The position numbers and the translations under genes were made by a program. From assembly GCA_902478605.1 (NCBI GenBank), contig CABSLQ010000070.1:1-13417 (forward strand): DNA of 13,417 bases, written 5' to 3'. This DNA comes from an uncultured Oscillospiraceae bacterium. GTDB taxonomy: Bacteria > Bacillota > Clostridia > Oscillospirales > Acutalibacteraceae. How positions within the stretch are numbered: the first letter of the stretch is position 1; every line of letters begins with the position of its first letter. Under the pieces are notes generated by a model. The model ran no database searches. It worked only from the letters and a program-made list of their open reading frames with translations, and had not been told where the DNA came from. This document shows, one piece after another, positions 6,495-13,417 of the stretch.

Positions 6495-8522
6495 GTGAAA
6501 ACAGGACGAGTGCGCCGTATCTTGCTGCGGGCGGCTGTCGCCATTGGCGTGATGATGTGGCTGCCGGGTTCACTGCTGCCGGTTTCGGCCGGAAACGCGA
6601 CTGCGTATACCTATACCATATCCCAGGACGAGGAATGGATGGTCACCCAGGACGCCTATCTGGTCAGCCGTGTGCTGATGAGGGAGCACGCCATGACATC
6701 CCCGCGGGATTTATTCGTGAAGGAAAACCGGCTGTATCTGGCGGATACCGGCGCTTCCCGGGTGCTCATCTATCAGCTGGATACCGGCGACTGCCGGGAA
6801 ATAGGGGGAGAGACGCTGTCTTCCCCGGTCGGCCTTTTCGTGGATCAGAACAACGAGCTTTATGTGGCCGATAACGGCCTTGGCGCCGTTGTGAAGTTCT
6901 CGCCGGAAGGGGAGGTGCTCCATCGCTATGACCGTCCCGATTCGGCGGCCTTTGGCACGGAGACGACGTATTCCCCTTCAAAGGTGGCCGTGAACAGCAG
7001 CGGGACGCTGTATGTGGTTTCCGACGGGTCCTATGACGGCATGATCCAATTGGATCAGAACGGGGAGTTCCTCGGCTATTTCGGATACAACAACAACCCT
7101 ATAACGGCGTGGGAATACTTGCAGGATTTACTGTTTACCGATGAGATGAAAGCGCAGCTGTTCAGCCGGGTACCCTATTCCTTCGGCAACGTGGACATCG
7201 ATACGAAAGGAATCCTATACAGTGTCACGCAATCGGCAGAGGGGAACGCCATAAAGAAGCATGACGTTGCCGGGCTGAACCTGTTGGCGCCCAACATGGT
7301 GGACGAGCAGGATTTTGTGGATGTCTGTATCGGAACGGACGGGCAAATATATGCGGTAACCGCCACCGGCCTAATTTTTGAATACGACATGGACGGGCAC
7401 CTGCTGTTCACCTTCGGCGGCCGCGCCATCGCCGTGGAACAAAACGGCGTGTTTGCGACGGCCTCCGCCATTGCCAGCGATTCGCAGGGCCGTCTGTATG
7501 TATTGGATGGGGAGCGGGGGCTGGTACATGTGATGGCCCCCAGCAATTACGCCAAAGCCGTGCACACGGCCATGCGGGAATATAGCCTGGGGCACTATGC
7601 GGTCAGCTACGAGCTGTGGAACGACATCATCTCCATCGGCGGCGCCAGCTATTTTGCCACCAACAATATGGCGCAATGCCTGTTCCAGGAGAAGCAGTAC
7701 GACGAAGCGGCGGCGCTGTACCGCGCTTCCGGCGATCGCGAGGGGTACTCGCAGGCCTTCTGGCATATCCGCAACCAATGGCTCAGCAAGGCGCTGCCGT
7801 ATCTGCTGCTTGGGCTGGCGGTCGCGGCGGCCGCGGTGATGGTGTGCCGCCGTCTGCTGCGCAGGCGGCAGCCGGCGGCTTCCGGCCCCCATATTCTCCG
7901 GGACGACGCCAAGCTGCTGTGGCGGACGGTGCGGCATCCGATCGACAGCTTTTATGCGATTCGCCACGAGGGGGCCGGTCATATTTCGACCGCTCTGGTC
8001 ATCTACGCGTTGGCCTATCTGCTGTTTATCGCTTATCAGACGGTTTCCGGCTTTGTTTTGATTGGGAACAGCGGGCAAAAGGCCTCCCTGCTCTTTCTGT
8101 CGCTGATCTTTCTGGCGCCGCTTATTCTGTTTATCCTCAGCAACTTCCTGGTGGGCGAGGTTAAGGAAAGCAATGCCCGCTTCCGGGACATTCTGGTCTC
8201 CACCGCCTATATCCTGGCGCCGTTTGTGGTGGCCGCCCCCATCCTGATCCTGATTTCTCACGTCCTGACCACCAGCGAGCTGCGGTTATTCCAGCTGGCG
8301 ATGGTGGGGCTGATCCTCTGGATGGTGGTCAATCTGCTGATTGCCACGCGTGAAATGCACGCGTATGACCTTTGGCCGGCTATCCGGCATCTGCTGATTA
8401 CGGTGTTTTTGATGTGCGTGATTGTGCTGGCCCTGTCGATGATTTATATGTTCTGGGATCAGCTGACCGACTTCGTTTTGTCCATTATCAAGGAGGTGGG
8501 CTATCATGGGAAAGGGGCTTGA
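6495..8522 (+). CDS. Secreted NHL-type propeller fused through a TPR-like region to a Yip1-like membrane domain
   Basis: This is a 675-aa protein starting at GTG 6495, with AAAGGAAG 9 nt upstream. Residues 1-32 look like a signal peptide (LLPVSA|G). Residues about 69-350 contain repeated NHL-style blades: PRDLFVKENRLYLADTG, SPVGLFVDQNNELYVADNG, SPSKVAVNSSGTLYVV, DIDTKGILYSVT and IASDSQGRLYVLDG. A short TPR-like region (about 360-415, with QYDEAAALYRASGD) precedes a membrane segment at about 433-451 and a basic stretch. Residues about 465-665 form a Yip1-like domain: LLWRTVRHPIDSFYAIRHEG, then about five membrane segments. The propeller should lie outside and the Yip1-like part in the membrane. 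The function is unknown; it could be a scaffold or sensor for the importer. It overlaps the next gene by 17 nt, so the two are probably translated together. Confidence 0.8.
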   Translation: MKTGRVRRILLRAAVAIGVMMWLPGSLLPVSAGNATAYTYTISQDEEWMVTQDAYLVSRVLMREHAMTSPRDLFVKENRLYLADTGASRVLIYQLDTGDCREIGGETLSSPVGLFVDQNNELYVADNGLGAVVKFSPEGEVLHRYDRPDSAAFGTETTYSPSKVAVNSSGTLYVVSDGSYDGMIQLDQNGEFLGYFGYNNNPITAWEYLQDLLFTDEMKAQLFSRVPYSFGNVDIDTKGILYSVTQSAEGNAIKKHDVAGLNLLAPNMVDEQDFVDVCIGTDGQIYAVTATGLIFEYDMDGHLLFTFGGRAIAVEQNGVFATASAIASDSQGRLYVLDGERGLVHVMAPSNYAKAVHTAMREYSLGHYAVSYELWNDIISIGGASYFATNNMAQCLFQEKQYDEAAALYRASGDREGYSQAFWHIRNQWLSKALPYLLLGLAVAAAAVMVCRRLLRRRQPAASGPHILRDDAKLLWRTVRHPIDSFYAIRHEGAGHISTALVIYALAYLLFIAYQTVSGFVLIGNSGQKASLLFLSLIFLAPLILFILSNFLVGEVKESNARFRDILVSTAYILAPFVVAAPILILISHVLTTSELRLFQLAMVGLILWMVVNLLIATREMHAYDLWPAIRHLLITVFLMCVIVLALSMIYMFWDQLTDFVLSIIKEVGYHGKGA

Positions 8523-10836
8523 TGAGCGGAAGCGTCCGCGCCGGTGGTGGACTTTCCTGCTGGTCGGAACGCTGTGCCTGAGTGGCTGCTCCGCCTCCGG
8601 CTGGACCGCCGGGCATAATGACGCGACGGCCATGATTGGCCATGTCGATCAGGAATCGCTGCAGTCCAACCGGTTCACCCATATGGAAGGCGACGGCGGC
8701 AAGGCGCTGCCGCAGCTGGCGCTGGACGGGTTTTCCCTGGTGGCTGAAAACGATACGCTGGGTTTGTATCTGCGGGAACAATACGCCTGCATCCGCGTGC
8801 TGGATAAGGCGACCGGCTATGTGTGGGGATCGTTCCGGGAGGATGAGCCCGAGGACTTGAACGAGACCTGGGCGCGGTTCGGCAATTCTGTGGTCAGCCT
8901 GGAATGCATCGATTCGACCGGCATGACCAAAAAGGCCGCCGCCGGCCAGGACGAGGCCTCCCGTCGGTACACCTGGCTGGACGACGGGTTTACCTGCGCG
9001 GTCGATTTCGGCGAGGAAATCAACATCGCGGTGACGGTATCGGTCCGGTTGGGGGAGAACCGGCTGCTCTTTTCCGTTGACGACGCTTCCATCCGAGAGG
9101 AGGGCGCGTATTTCATCCATAAGCTGTACTTTGCGCCGTTCCTCGGCTGCACACGCGCGGCGGACACCGACGGCTATATGCTGATTCCCGATGGCAGCGG
9201 CGCGCTGATGCGGTATCAGGAGCCGATGCAGGTGCTGCGGCCCTATTCCGCCCGTGTGTATGGACTCGATCAGGCCATTGACAACCTCTCCGAACTCAAC
9301 GATCTGGAGGTCAACCGCCCGAAGGAGTTTTTGACCGAATCGAACACTGTGACCATGCCGGTCTTTGGACTAACGCACGGTGTGCGCAAGCAGGCGCTGT
9401 TCGGCCGTGTGAAGGCGGGCGCCGCGTATGCCTATATCGAGGCGACGCCGGCCGGCTTTGTAACGGATTATAACTGGGCGACGGCCTCGTTCCTCTACCG
9501 CCAGACCTATCTGCAGCCGACCTCGAAAAAGGGCGACGGCGTGCCGATCCTGCAAAAGGAGCGCAACCCGGTTAACCCGTCGCTGGAGCTGTATTTCCTG
9601 AACGGGCAAAACGCCGACTACAACGGCATGGCTTCGCTGTATGCCGATATTCTGCTCCGGGAAGGTATGCTCGGGCGCAACCAGAACGGGCTCGCCCCGC
9701 AGGTGGCGCTGGATGTGATAGTGGCCGATGCGGAAAAGGCCCTGATCGGACACAATACCAAGCGCGTTAGCTCGTTGGAGTATGTGACGAAGGCGGTGGA
9801 ACGCCTGCATGGGAACGGGTTGAGGCGGATGGCGGTTTCCCTTTTGGGGTGGCAGAAGGGCGGCCTGAGCGGCTACACCAAATCCCGCCTATACGATAAA
9901 ACCGCCTGGGGATCCTTCTCGTCGCTGCAGGCGCTGTCTGCGGCGCTTGACCAGAACGGCGGCCAGCTGCTTTTCTATATGGATCCGCTGCGCGCCAAGG
10001 ATATTCAAATCAATCCCCGCCGGGATTCCGCCATCGGCATGTCGCAAAACCCCGTCAAGGTGGAGAGCCTCGACAAGAACCGCTTCTTGGGCGATACCTG
10101 GTATGTGAAGGGGACGGCCGGGCTGGACTATCTGCTCAGGCAGTCGGCAGTGCTGTCGGAGGCCGGCTATTCTACGGCGATCGACGGCGCCGGGCTGTTG
10201 TACGGCGAGTATCTGGCGGACGCGTTTGTCACCCGGGCGGATATGCTTCTGCGTCAGCAGGAAGTCTACCGGGCGCTGGCCGAAAAGAGCGGCCCGCTGA
10301 CGCTGTATGGGCCCAACGACTATTTATTCCCCTATACCGGCGTGTATCGTGACACGCCGATGGCCGGCAATCAGGACATTTTTGAAACCGATTCGGTACC
10401 GTTCCTGCAGCTGGTGTTGTCCGGCCATATGCGTCTGATAGCGCCGTATGCCAACGAAAGTTTTTATTCCCGCACCGATTTGCTCAAATGCATGGAGTAC
10501 AACGTGTATCCGTCCTTCCTGCTCACGGAGGAACCGAACGGCGCGCTGAGCAAAACCACCTTATGGACGACGAGCTCATCGCAGTTTGAGCAATGGGAGG
10601 AGATCATCCGGGAGCTGACAGGCGCCGTCTGCGAGGTACTGGAGCCGGTGCAGGGGGAGCGTATGGTTCGCCATACGGCGATTGCGCCGCTGGTGTATGC
10701 CATCACCTACGAGAGCGGCACGGTGTATGTCAACTATGGCAGCGAGGCCTATACCACCGGCAGCGGTGAGACGGTGCCGGCGGAAAGCGGCCGGTTCGTA
10801 CCGTTTTCGGCTGAGCAGAGAACGAGGGGGGAGTAG
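8506..10836 (+). CDS. DUF5696-like surface lipoprotein, possible glycosidase-type barrel
   Basis: This is a 776-aa protein whose ATG 8506 has AAGGAGG 9 nt upstream, inside the end of the preceding gene. The lipobox LSGC puts the lipidated cysteine at residue 28, so it is anchored on the outer face of the membrane. Residues about 70-390 are beta-rich, including LRVLDKATGYVWG-type strands and the segment MLIPDGSGALMRY (225-237), which I associate with DUF5696 proteins. Residues about 398-660 alternate strands and helices like a TIM barrel: ALDVIVADAEK, MAVSLLGWQKGG, GQLLFYMDP, STAIDGAGLLYGEY and LTLYGPNDYLFPYTG. A beta tail closes the protein. Beta-sandwich plus barrel is the layout of several glycosidase families, and D560, E568, D493 and D605 sit at strand ends where catalytic acids would be. 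Enzymatic activity is inference; the family has no function I know of. The next permease starts 1 nt after its stop. Confidence 0.7.
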   Translation: MGKGLDERKRPRRWWTFLLVGTLCLSGCSASGWTAGHNDATAMIGHVDQESLQSNRFTHMEGDGGKALPQLALDGFSLVAENDTLGLYLREQYACIRVLDKATGYVWGSFREDEPEDLNETWARFGNSVVSLECIDSTGMTKKAAAGQDEASRRYTWLDDGFTCAVDFGEEINIAVTVSVRLGENRLLFSVDDASIREEGAYFIHKLYFAPFLGCTRAADTDGYMLIPDGSGALMRYQEPMQVLRPYSARVYGLDQAIDNLSELNDLEVNRPKEFLTESNTVTMPVFGLTHGVRKQALFGRVKAGAAYAYIEATPAGFVTDYNWATASFLYRQTYLQPTSKKGDGVPILQKERNPVNPSLELYFLNGQNADYNGMASLYADILLREGMLGRNQNGLAPQVALDVIVADAEKALIGHNTKRVSSLEYVTKAVERLHGNGLRRMAVSLLGWQKGGLSGYTKSRLYDKTAWGSFSSLQALSAALDQNGGQLLFYMDPLRAKDIQINPRRDSAIGMSQNPVKVESLDKNRFLGDTWYVKGTAGLDYLLRQSAVLSEAGYSTAIDGAGLLYGEYLADAFVTRADMLLRQQEVYRALAEKSGPLTLYGPNDYLFPYTGVYRDTPMAGNQDIFETDSVPFLQLVLSGHMRLIAPYANESFYSRTDLLKCMEYNVYPSFLLTEEPNGALSKTTLWTTSSSQFEQWEEIIRELTGAVCEVLEPVQGERMVRHTAIAPLVYAITYESGTVYVNYGSEAYTTGSGETVPAESGRFVPFSAEQRTRGE

Positions 10837-10837
10837 C

Positions 10838-11707
10838 ATGAAAAAGAAACGATCGATTTCGTTGAAGACAAGGGACTCTCTCGTGGGGACGCTGTTTATG
10901 TCGCCCTGGCTGATCGGTCTGCTGGTGTTCACGTTGATTCCGTTTATCTACTCCGTTTGGCTGAGCCTCTGCTCGGTGGAATTCGGGCCGGACGGCATGC
11001 AGACCGCCTTCGTCGGCGGCCGCTGGTATAAGGAAATCTTCTCGGCGGACGCCTATTTTCTGCAGGCGCTGAAGGATACCCTGCAATTCATTGTGCTGTT
11101 TATGCCGATGATACTCGTGGTGGCCATTATCTGCGCGCTTCTGCTCAACAAGGCGCTTCACGGCCGCACCTTTTTCCGCATCCTGTTCTTCTTCCCGGTG
11201 GTTGTTATCAGCGGTCCGGTTATGGAAAAGCTGATCAGCAACCAGGCGACCGCCATCATCAGCGCCGATACCTATTATGTGTATCAGGTGATTGAAAATC
11301 TGCCCGCCATCCTGTCCACGCCGCTGATGTATATCTTCGACAACATCGTACTGATCCTGTGGTATGCCGGCGTGCAGATGCTGATTGTGCTGGCCGGTCT
11401 GCAGAAGATTGGCGATTCGCTCTATGAAGCCGCCTCCATCGACGGCGCAAGCGCCTGGCAGAGCTTCTGGAAAATCACGCTGCCCTATCTCCGTCCGATG
11501 ATTTTAATCGCCGCGGTGTATACGGTGGTGGATTTGGCCGCCATGACCAGTACGCCCATGTACACCCTTATTCAAAACAACGTGACGAATGTCGAACGGC
11601 CATATTCGTATTCCGCGGCGCTTTCCTGGCTGTACGCGCTGGTGGTGCTGGTCATTCTGGGGATCGTCTACAGGATCCTGCGTGAGAAGGGGGAAAAACA
11701 GCCATGA
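10838..11707 (+). CDS. ABC sugar importer permease, MalF-type (pair B, first)
   Basis: This is a 289-aa membrane protein. ATG 10838 follows the stop of the lipoprotein gene by one base, and an AGGGGGGAG site (10825-10833) overlaps the end of that gene, so translation is probably coupled. After the MKKKRSISLK start, the first membrane segment (about 16-45) contains SPWLIGLLVFTLIPF, typical of MalF-type subunits. A standard 20-residue EAA loop lies at 197-216 (EAASIDGASAWQSFW, then ITLP). Further membrane segments are at about 84-104, 112-130, 165-188, 218-240 and 262-280. This is the first subunit of a second permease pair with no binding-protein gene of its own nearby. It may therefore share the giant binding protein, or work with the DUF5696-like lipoprotein. 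Confidence 0.9.
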   Translation: MKKKRSISLKTRDSLVGTLFMSPWLIGLLVFTLIPFIYSVWLSLCSVEFGPDGMQTAFVGGRWYKEIFSADAYFLQALKDTLQFIVLFMPMILVVAIICALLLNKALHGRTFFRILFFFPVVVISGPVMEKLISNQATAIISADTYYVYQVIENLPAILSTPLMYIFDNIVLILWYAGVQMLIVLAGLQKIGDSLYEAASIDGASAWQSFWKITLPYLRPMILIAAVYTVVDLAAMTSTPMYTLIQNNVTNVERPYSYSAALSWLYALVVLVILGIVYRILREKGEKQP

Positions 11708-12618
11708 ACGCCAAACGGCTGAAGGCCAGGACGCAGGCGCATTCCAAAAACATCCTGACGAATCTGGCGGTATATTTTCTGCTGATCGGTATCGGGTTTG
11801 TCTTTTTGTACCCGCTTCTTTATATGATAATTACCTCCCTGATGACCACGGAGGATTTGATTAATCCCACCATCAAATGGCTGCCGACGCATCTGGACTT
11901 GACCAACTTCAAGCAGGTGTGGCAGGTGCTGGATTATCCGATCAGCCTGTTTAACTCCGCCTGGTATTCGCTGATTTGCTCGCTGGCACAGACATTTTCT
12001 TGTGCACTGGCCGGGTATGCGCTGGCACGTTTTTCGGTTCCGGCCAAGAAATTTTGGATTGTGATGCTGATTGTTATCTTCATCATTCCCGCCAACGTGG
12101 TGACCATCCCGCGTTATGTGCTGTTTAACAATTATCAGCTGGTCGGTTCGCCGCTGGCGACGATCCTGCCGGCGCTGACCGGCCAGGGGCTGAAAAGCTC
12201 AATTTTCGTGTTCATTTTCATGAGCGCGTTTTCCGCCTACCCCCGCGCCTTTGATGAGGCGGCGCAGCTGGACGGAGCGGGCAATATGCGGATTTTCTTT
12301 CGTATCGCCCTACCGATGACCGTTCCTGTAATCGTTTTGTCGCTGGTGTTTTCGCTGGTGTGGTACTGGAACGATGTGGCACAGTGCGGCCTGCTGATCG
12401 GAGACGATTTCCAAACCCTGCCGCTGGAGCTGAAAGCCTTTGACGCGCAGTTCAGCCAGATGTTCAGCTCCACCTTCGGCGATGCGTCCAACCGTCTTAA
12501 TGAGCGGTATCAGATGACGGCCACCATTATGGTGATTGCGCCGCTGGTTCTAGTGTATGCTCTGCTGCAGAACTTTTTTGTCAAGGGTATTGAAGCCTCG
12601 GGGATCACCGGCGAGTAG
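11704..12618 (+). CDS. ABC sugar importer permease, MalG-type (pair B, second)
   Basis: This 304-aa membrane protein starts at an ATG that overlaps the previous stop codon (ATGA, 4-nt overlap), the classic sign of coupled translation. It has about six membrane segments, starting at about 21-45 (VYFLLIGIGFVFLYPLLY). The family pattern NVVTIPRYVLFNNYQLVGS (131-149) precedes a canonical EAA loop at 185-204 (EAAQLDGAGNMRIFF, then IALP). It ends FFVKGIEASGITGE, matching the usual MalG-type C-terminus. A soluble-looking stretch at about 232-268 before the last membrane segment is somewhat long for the family. It should form a heterodimer with the product of the gene just upstream. Confidence 0.92.
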   Translation: MNAKRLKARTQAHSKNILTNLAVYFLLIGIGFVFLYPLLYMIITSLMTTEDLINPTIKWLPTHLDLTNFKQVWQVLDYPISLFNSAWYSLICSLAQTFSCALAGYALARFSVPAKKFWIVMLIVIFIIPANVVTIPRYVLFNNYQLVGSPLATILPALTGQGLKSSIFVFIFMSAFSAYPRAFDEAAQLDGAGNMRIFFRIALPMTVPVIVLSLVFSLVWYWNDVAQCGLLIGDDFQTLPLELKAFDAQFSQMFSSTFGDASNRLNERYQMTATIMVIAPLVLVYALLQNFFVKGIEASGITGE

Positions 12619-12633
12619 AGGGGAGATAAATCG

Positions 12634-13417
12634 ATGAAATTTAAGCTGTCTGGCGGAAATCGAAACGCCAGCTGCACCCTCTCAGAAAAATGGGAAGGGG
12701 AGATCCTGTACGCCGCCCTTCATGTCGTTCTGGCGGAGGAAGCTGTCCCGGAAAAAATCCGGGTGGATTTTATGGTGCAGGGCTGCGGCTGCTATTCGGT
12801 ATTCAGCCCTTCTGTTCGGGACTTTCGCGGCCCCGGCGTTAATTGGCGTCGGCAGGAAACCCATTCCCGCCTGGCGGAATGGATGCCTTTGCATTGCCTG
12901 CTCTCCCGTGACGGGAGAAATCGCCTGAACGTCACCCTGTCTGAGGTACGGCTCCCCGTCGGTATTTACACAGGTATCCGGGAGGAAACCGGCGAGCTGG
13001 AATGCACGGTGGAATTTTTCACCCAGCCTACCACGCCGATTACGGAATATCAGACGATCATCCGCCTGGATTTCCGTCAGCTGCCCTATGACCAGTCCGT
13101 TGCGGACAGCGTTCGCTGGTGGGAGACCGCCTGTGGCTATACGCCCGCCCTGTCGCCGGAGCGGGCCAGGATGCCCATGGACTCCCTGTGGTACAGCTTC
13201 CATCAGGAGCTGTCCGCTGAGGAAATCCTGGAGGAGTGCGCCTTGTCACGCGCCATGGGGATGCGTACGGTGATTATTGACGACGGCTGGCAGACTGCCG
13301 ATAACAGCCGGGGTTATGACTATTGCGGCGACTGGCAGCTGTGCCGCGCCAAAATCCCCGATATGCAGGCTCTCGTCCACAGGCTGCATGAAATGGATAT
13401 GGCCGTGATGCTGTGGT
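12634..13417 (+). CDS. GH36-type alpha-galactosidase-like enzyme, N-terminal part (3' partial)
   Basis: The frame is open from ATG 12634 to the window end (261 codons), with AGGGGAG 8 nt upstream of the start. Residues 1-175 are a compact beta-rich domain. From about 183 the barrel begins: DSLWYSFHQELSAEEILEE, then TVIIDDGWQ (212-220), YCGDWQLCRAKIP (230-242), and LVHRLHEMDMAVMLW up to the edge. The DDGW and GDW motifs, followed by a Lys/Arg-Ile-Pro segment and a GM..GLW-like strand, are the pattern of clan GH-D alpha-galactosidases, where the DDGW and GDW aspartates bind the galactose. The catalytic nucleophile and acid lie beyond the window. No signal peptide is seen, so it should act in the cytoplasm on imported alpha-galactosides. 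The N-terminal domain is much shorter than the roughly 300 aa usual in GH36, so another GH36-like subgroup or a related specificity is possible. It starts 15 nt after the permease stop. Confidence 0.8.
   Translation, partial: MKFKLSGGNRNASCTLSEKWEGEILYAALHVVLAEEAVPEKIRVDFMVQGCGCYSVFSPSVRDFRGPGVNWRRQETHSRLAEWMPLHCLLSRDGRNRLNVTLSEVRLPVGIYTGIREETGELECTVEFFTQPTTPITEYQTIIRLDFRQLPYDQSVADSVRWWETACGYTPALSPERARMPMDSLWYSFHQELSAEEILEECALSRAMGMRTVIIDDGWQTADNSRGYDYCGDWQLCRAKIPDMQALVHRLHEMDMAVMLW

Noticed and set aside
7371..8261. Minus-strand open frame of 296 codons
   Set aside because: It lies opposite the NHL-Yip1 gene, and its translation is full of Gln/Arg runs as expected from a reversed membrane-protein sequence.
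10682..10837. Longer permease reading frame starting at 10682
   Set aside because: The extra 52 residues are Arg/Pro/Ala-rich and out of frame with the real lipoprotein end that occupies these bases. ATG 10838 has a strong ribosome binding site and a normal permease N-terminus.

Overview
The window is one continuous plus-strand gene cluster for uptake and breakdown of a plant-type oligosaccharide. The organism is most likely a GC-rich Gram-positive of the Oscillospiraceae/Ruminococcaceae kind. This is inferred from the purine-rich Shine-Dalgarno sites in front of nearly every gene, a lipobox lipoprotein, a cell-wall-type C-terminal tail, ABC sugar permeases without a dedicated ATPase, and the protein families present. 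Species cannot be fixed from the sequence.

Region by region: (1) 1-535 is the 3' end of a secreted, surface-anchored protein with a carbohydrate-binding-like beta domain, a Pro-rich linker and a PDTG plus membrane-anchor tail. A terminator-like hairpin follows at 542-582. (2) 652-1548 encodes a cytoplasmic GH43 glycosidase. (3) 1591-4497 encodes a very large (968 aa) extracellular solute-binding protein with two beta-sandwich domains and a helical segment ahead of the sugar-binding domain, and without a lipobox. (4) 4596-6463 encodes a first pair of MalF/MalG-type permeases. (5) 6495-8522 encodes a fusion of an NHL-type propeller, a TPR-like region and a Yip1-like membrane domain. (6) 8506-10836 encodes a DUF5696-like lipoprotein that reads like a glycosidase-type barrel. 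(7) 10838-12618 encodes a second permease pair. (8) 12634 to the window end is the 5' part of a GH36-type alpha-galactosidase-like enzyme.

The genes from 6495 on are tightly packed (17-nt overlap, 1-nt gap, 4-nt overlap, 15-nt gap), whereas gaps between the earlier genes are 31 to 98 nt. The likely working model is that the giant binding protein and the DUF5696-like lipoprotein handle the glycan outside the cell. The four permeases, run by an ATPase encoded elsewhere, import oligosaccharides. The two cytoplasmic hydrolases (GH43 for arabinose/xylose linkages, GH36-like for alpha-galactose) then trim them. The main item for a second look is the combination of four permeases, one non-lipidated multidomain binding protein, an NHL-Yip1 membrane protein and a DUF5696-like lipoprotein. 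It looks like a non-standard sugar importer whose accessory parts have no assigned role.

I saw no tRNA, rRNA, CRISPR array, insertion sequence, transcription factor gene or ABC ATPase gene. No stretch over 300 bases lacks a gene.
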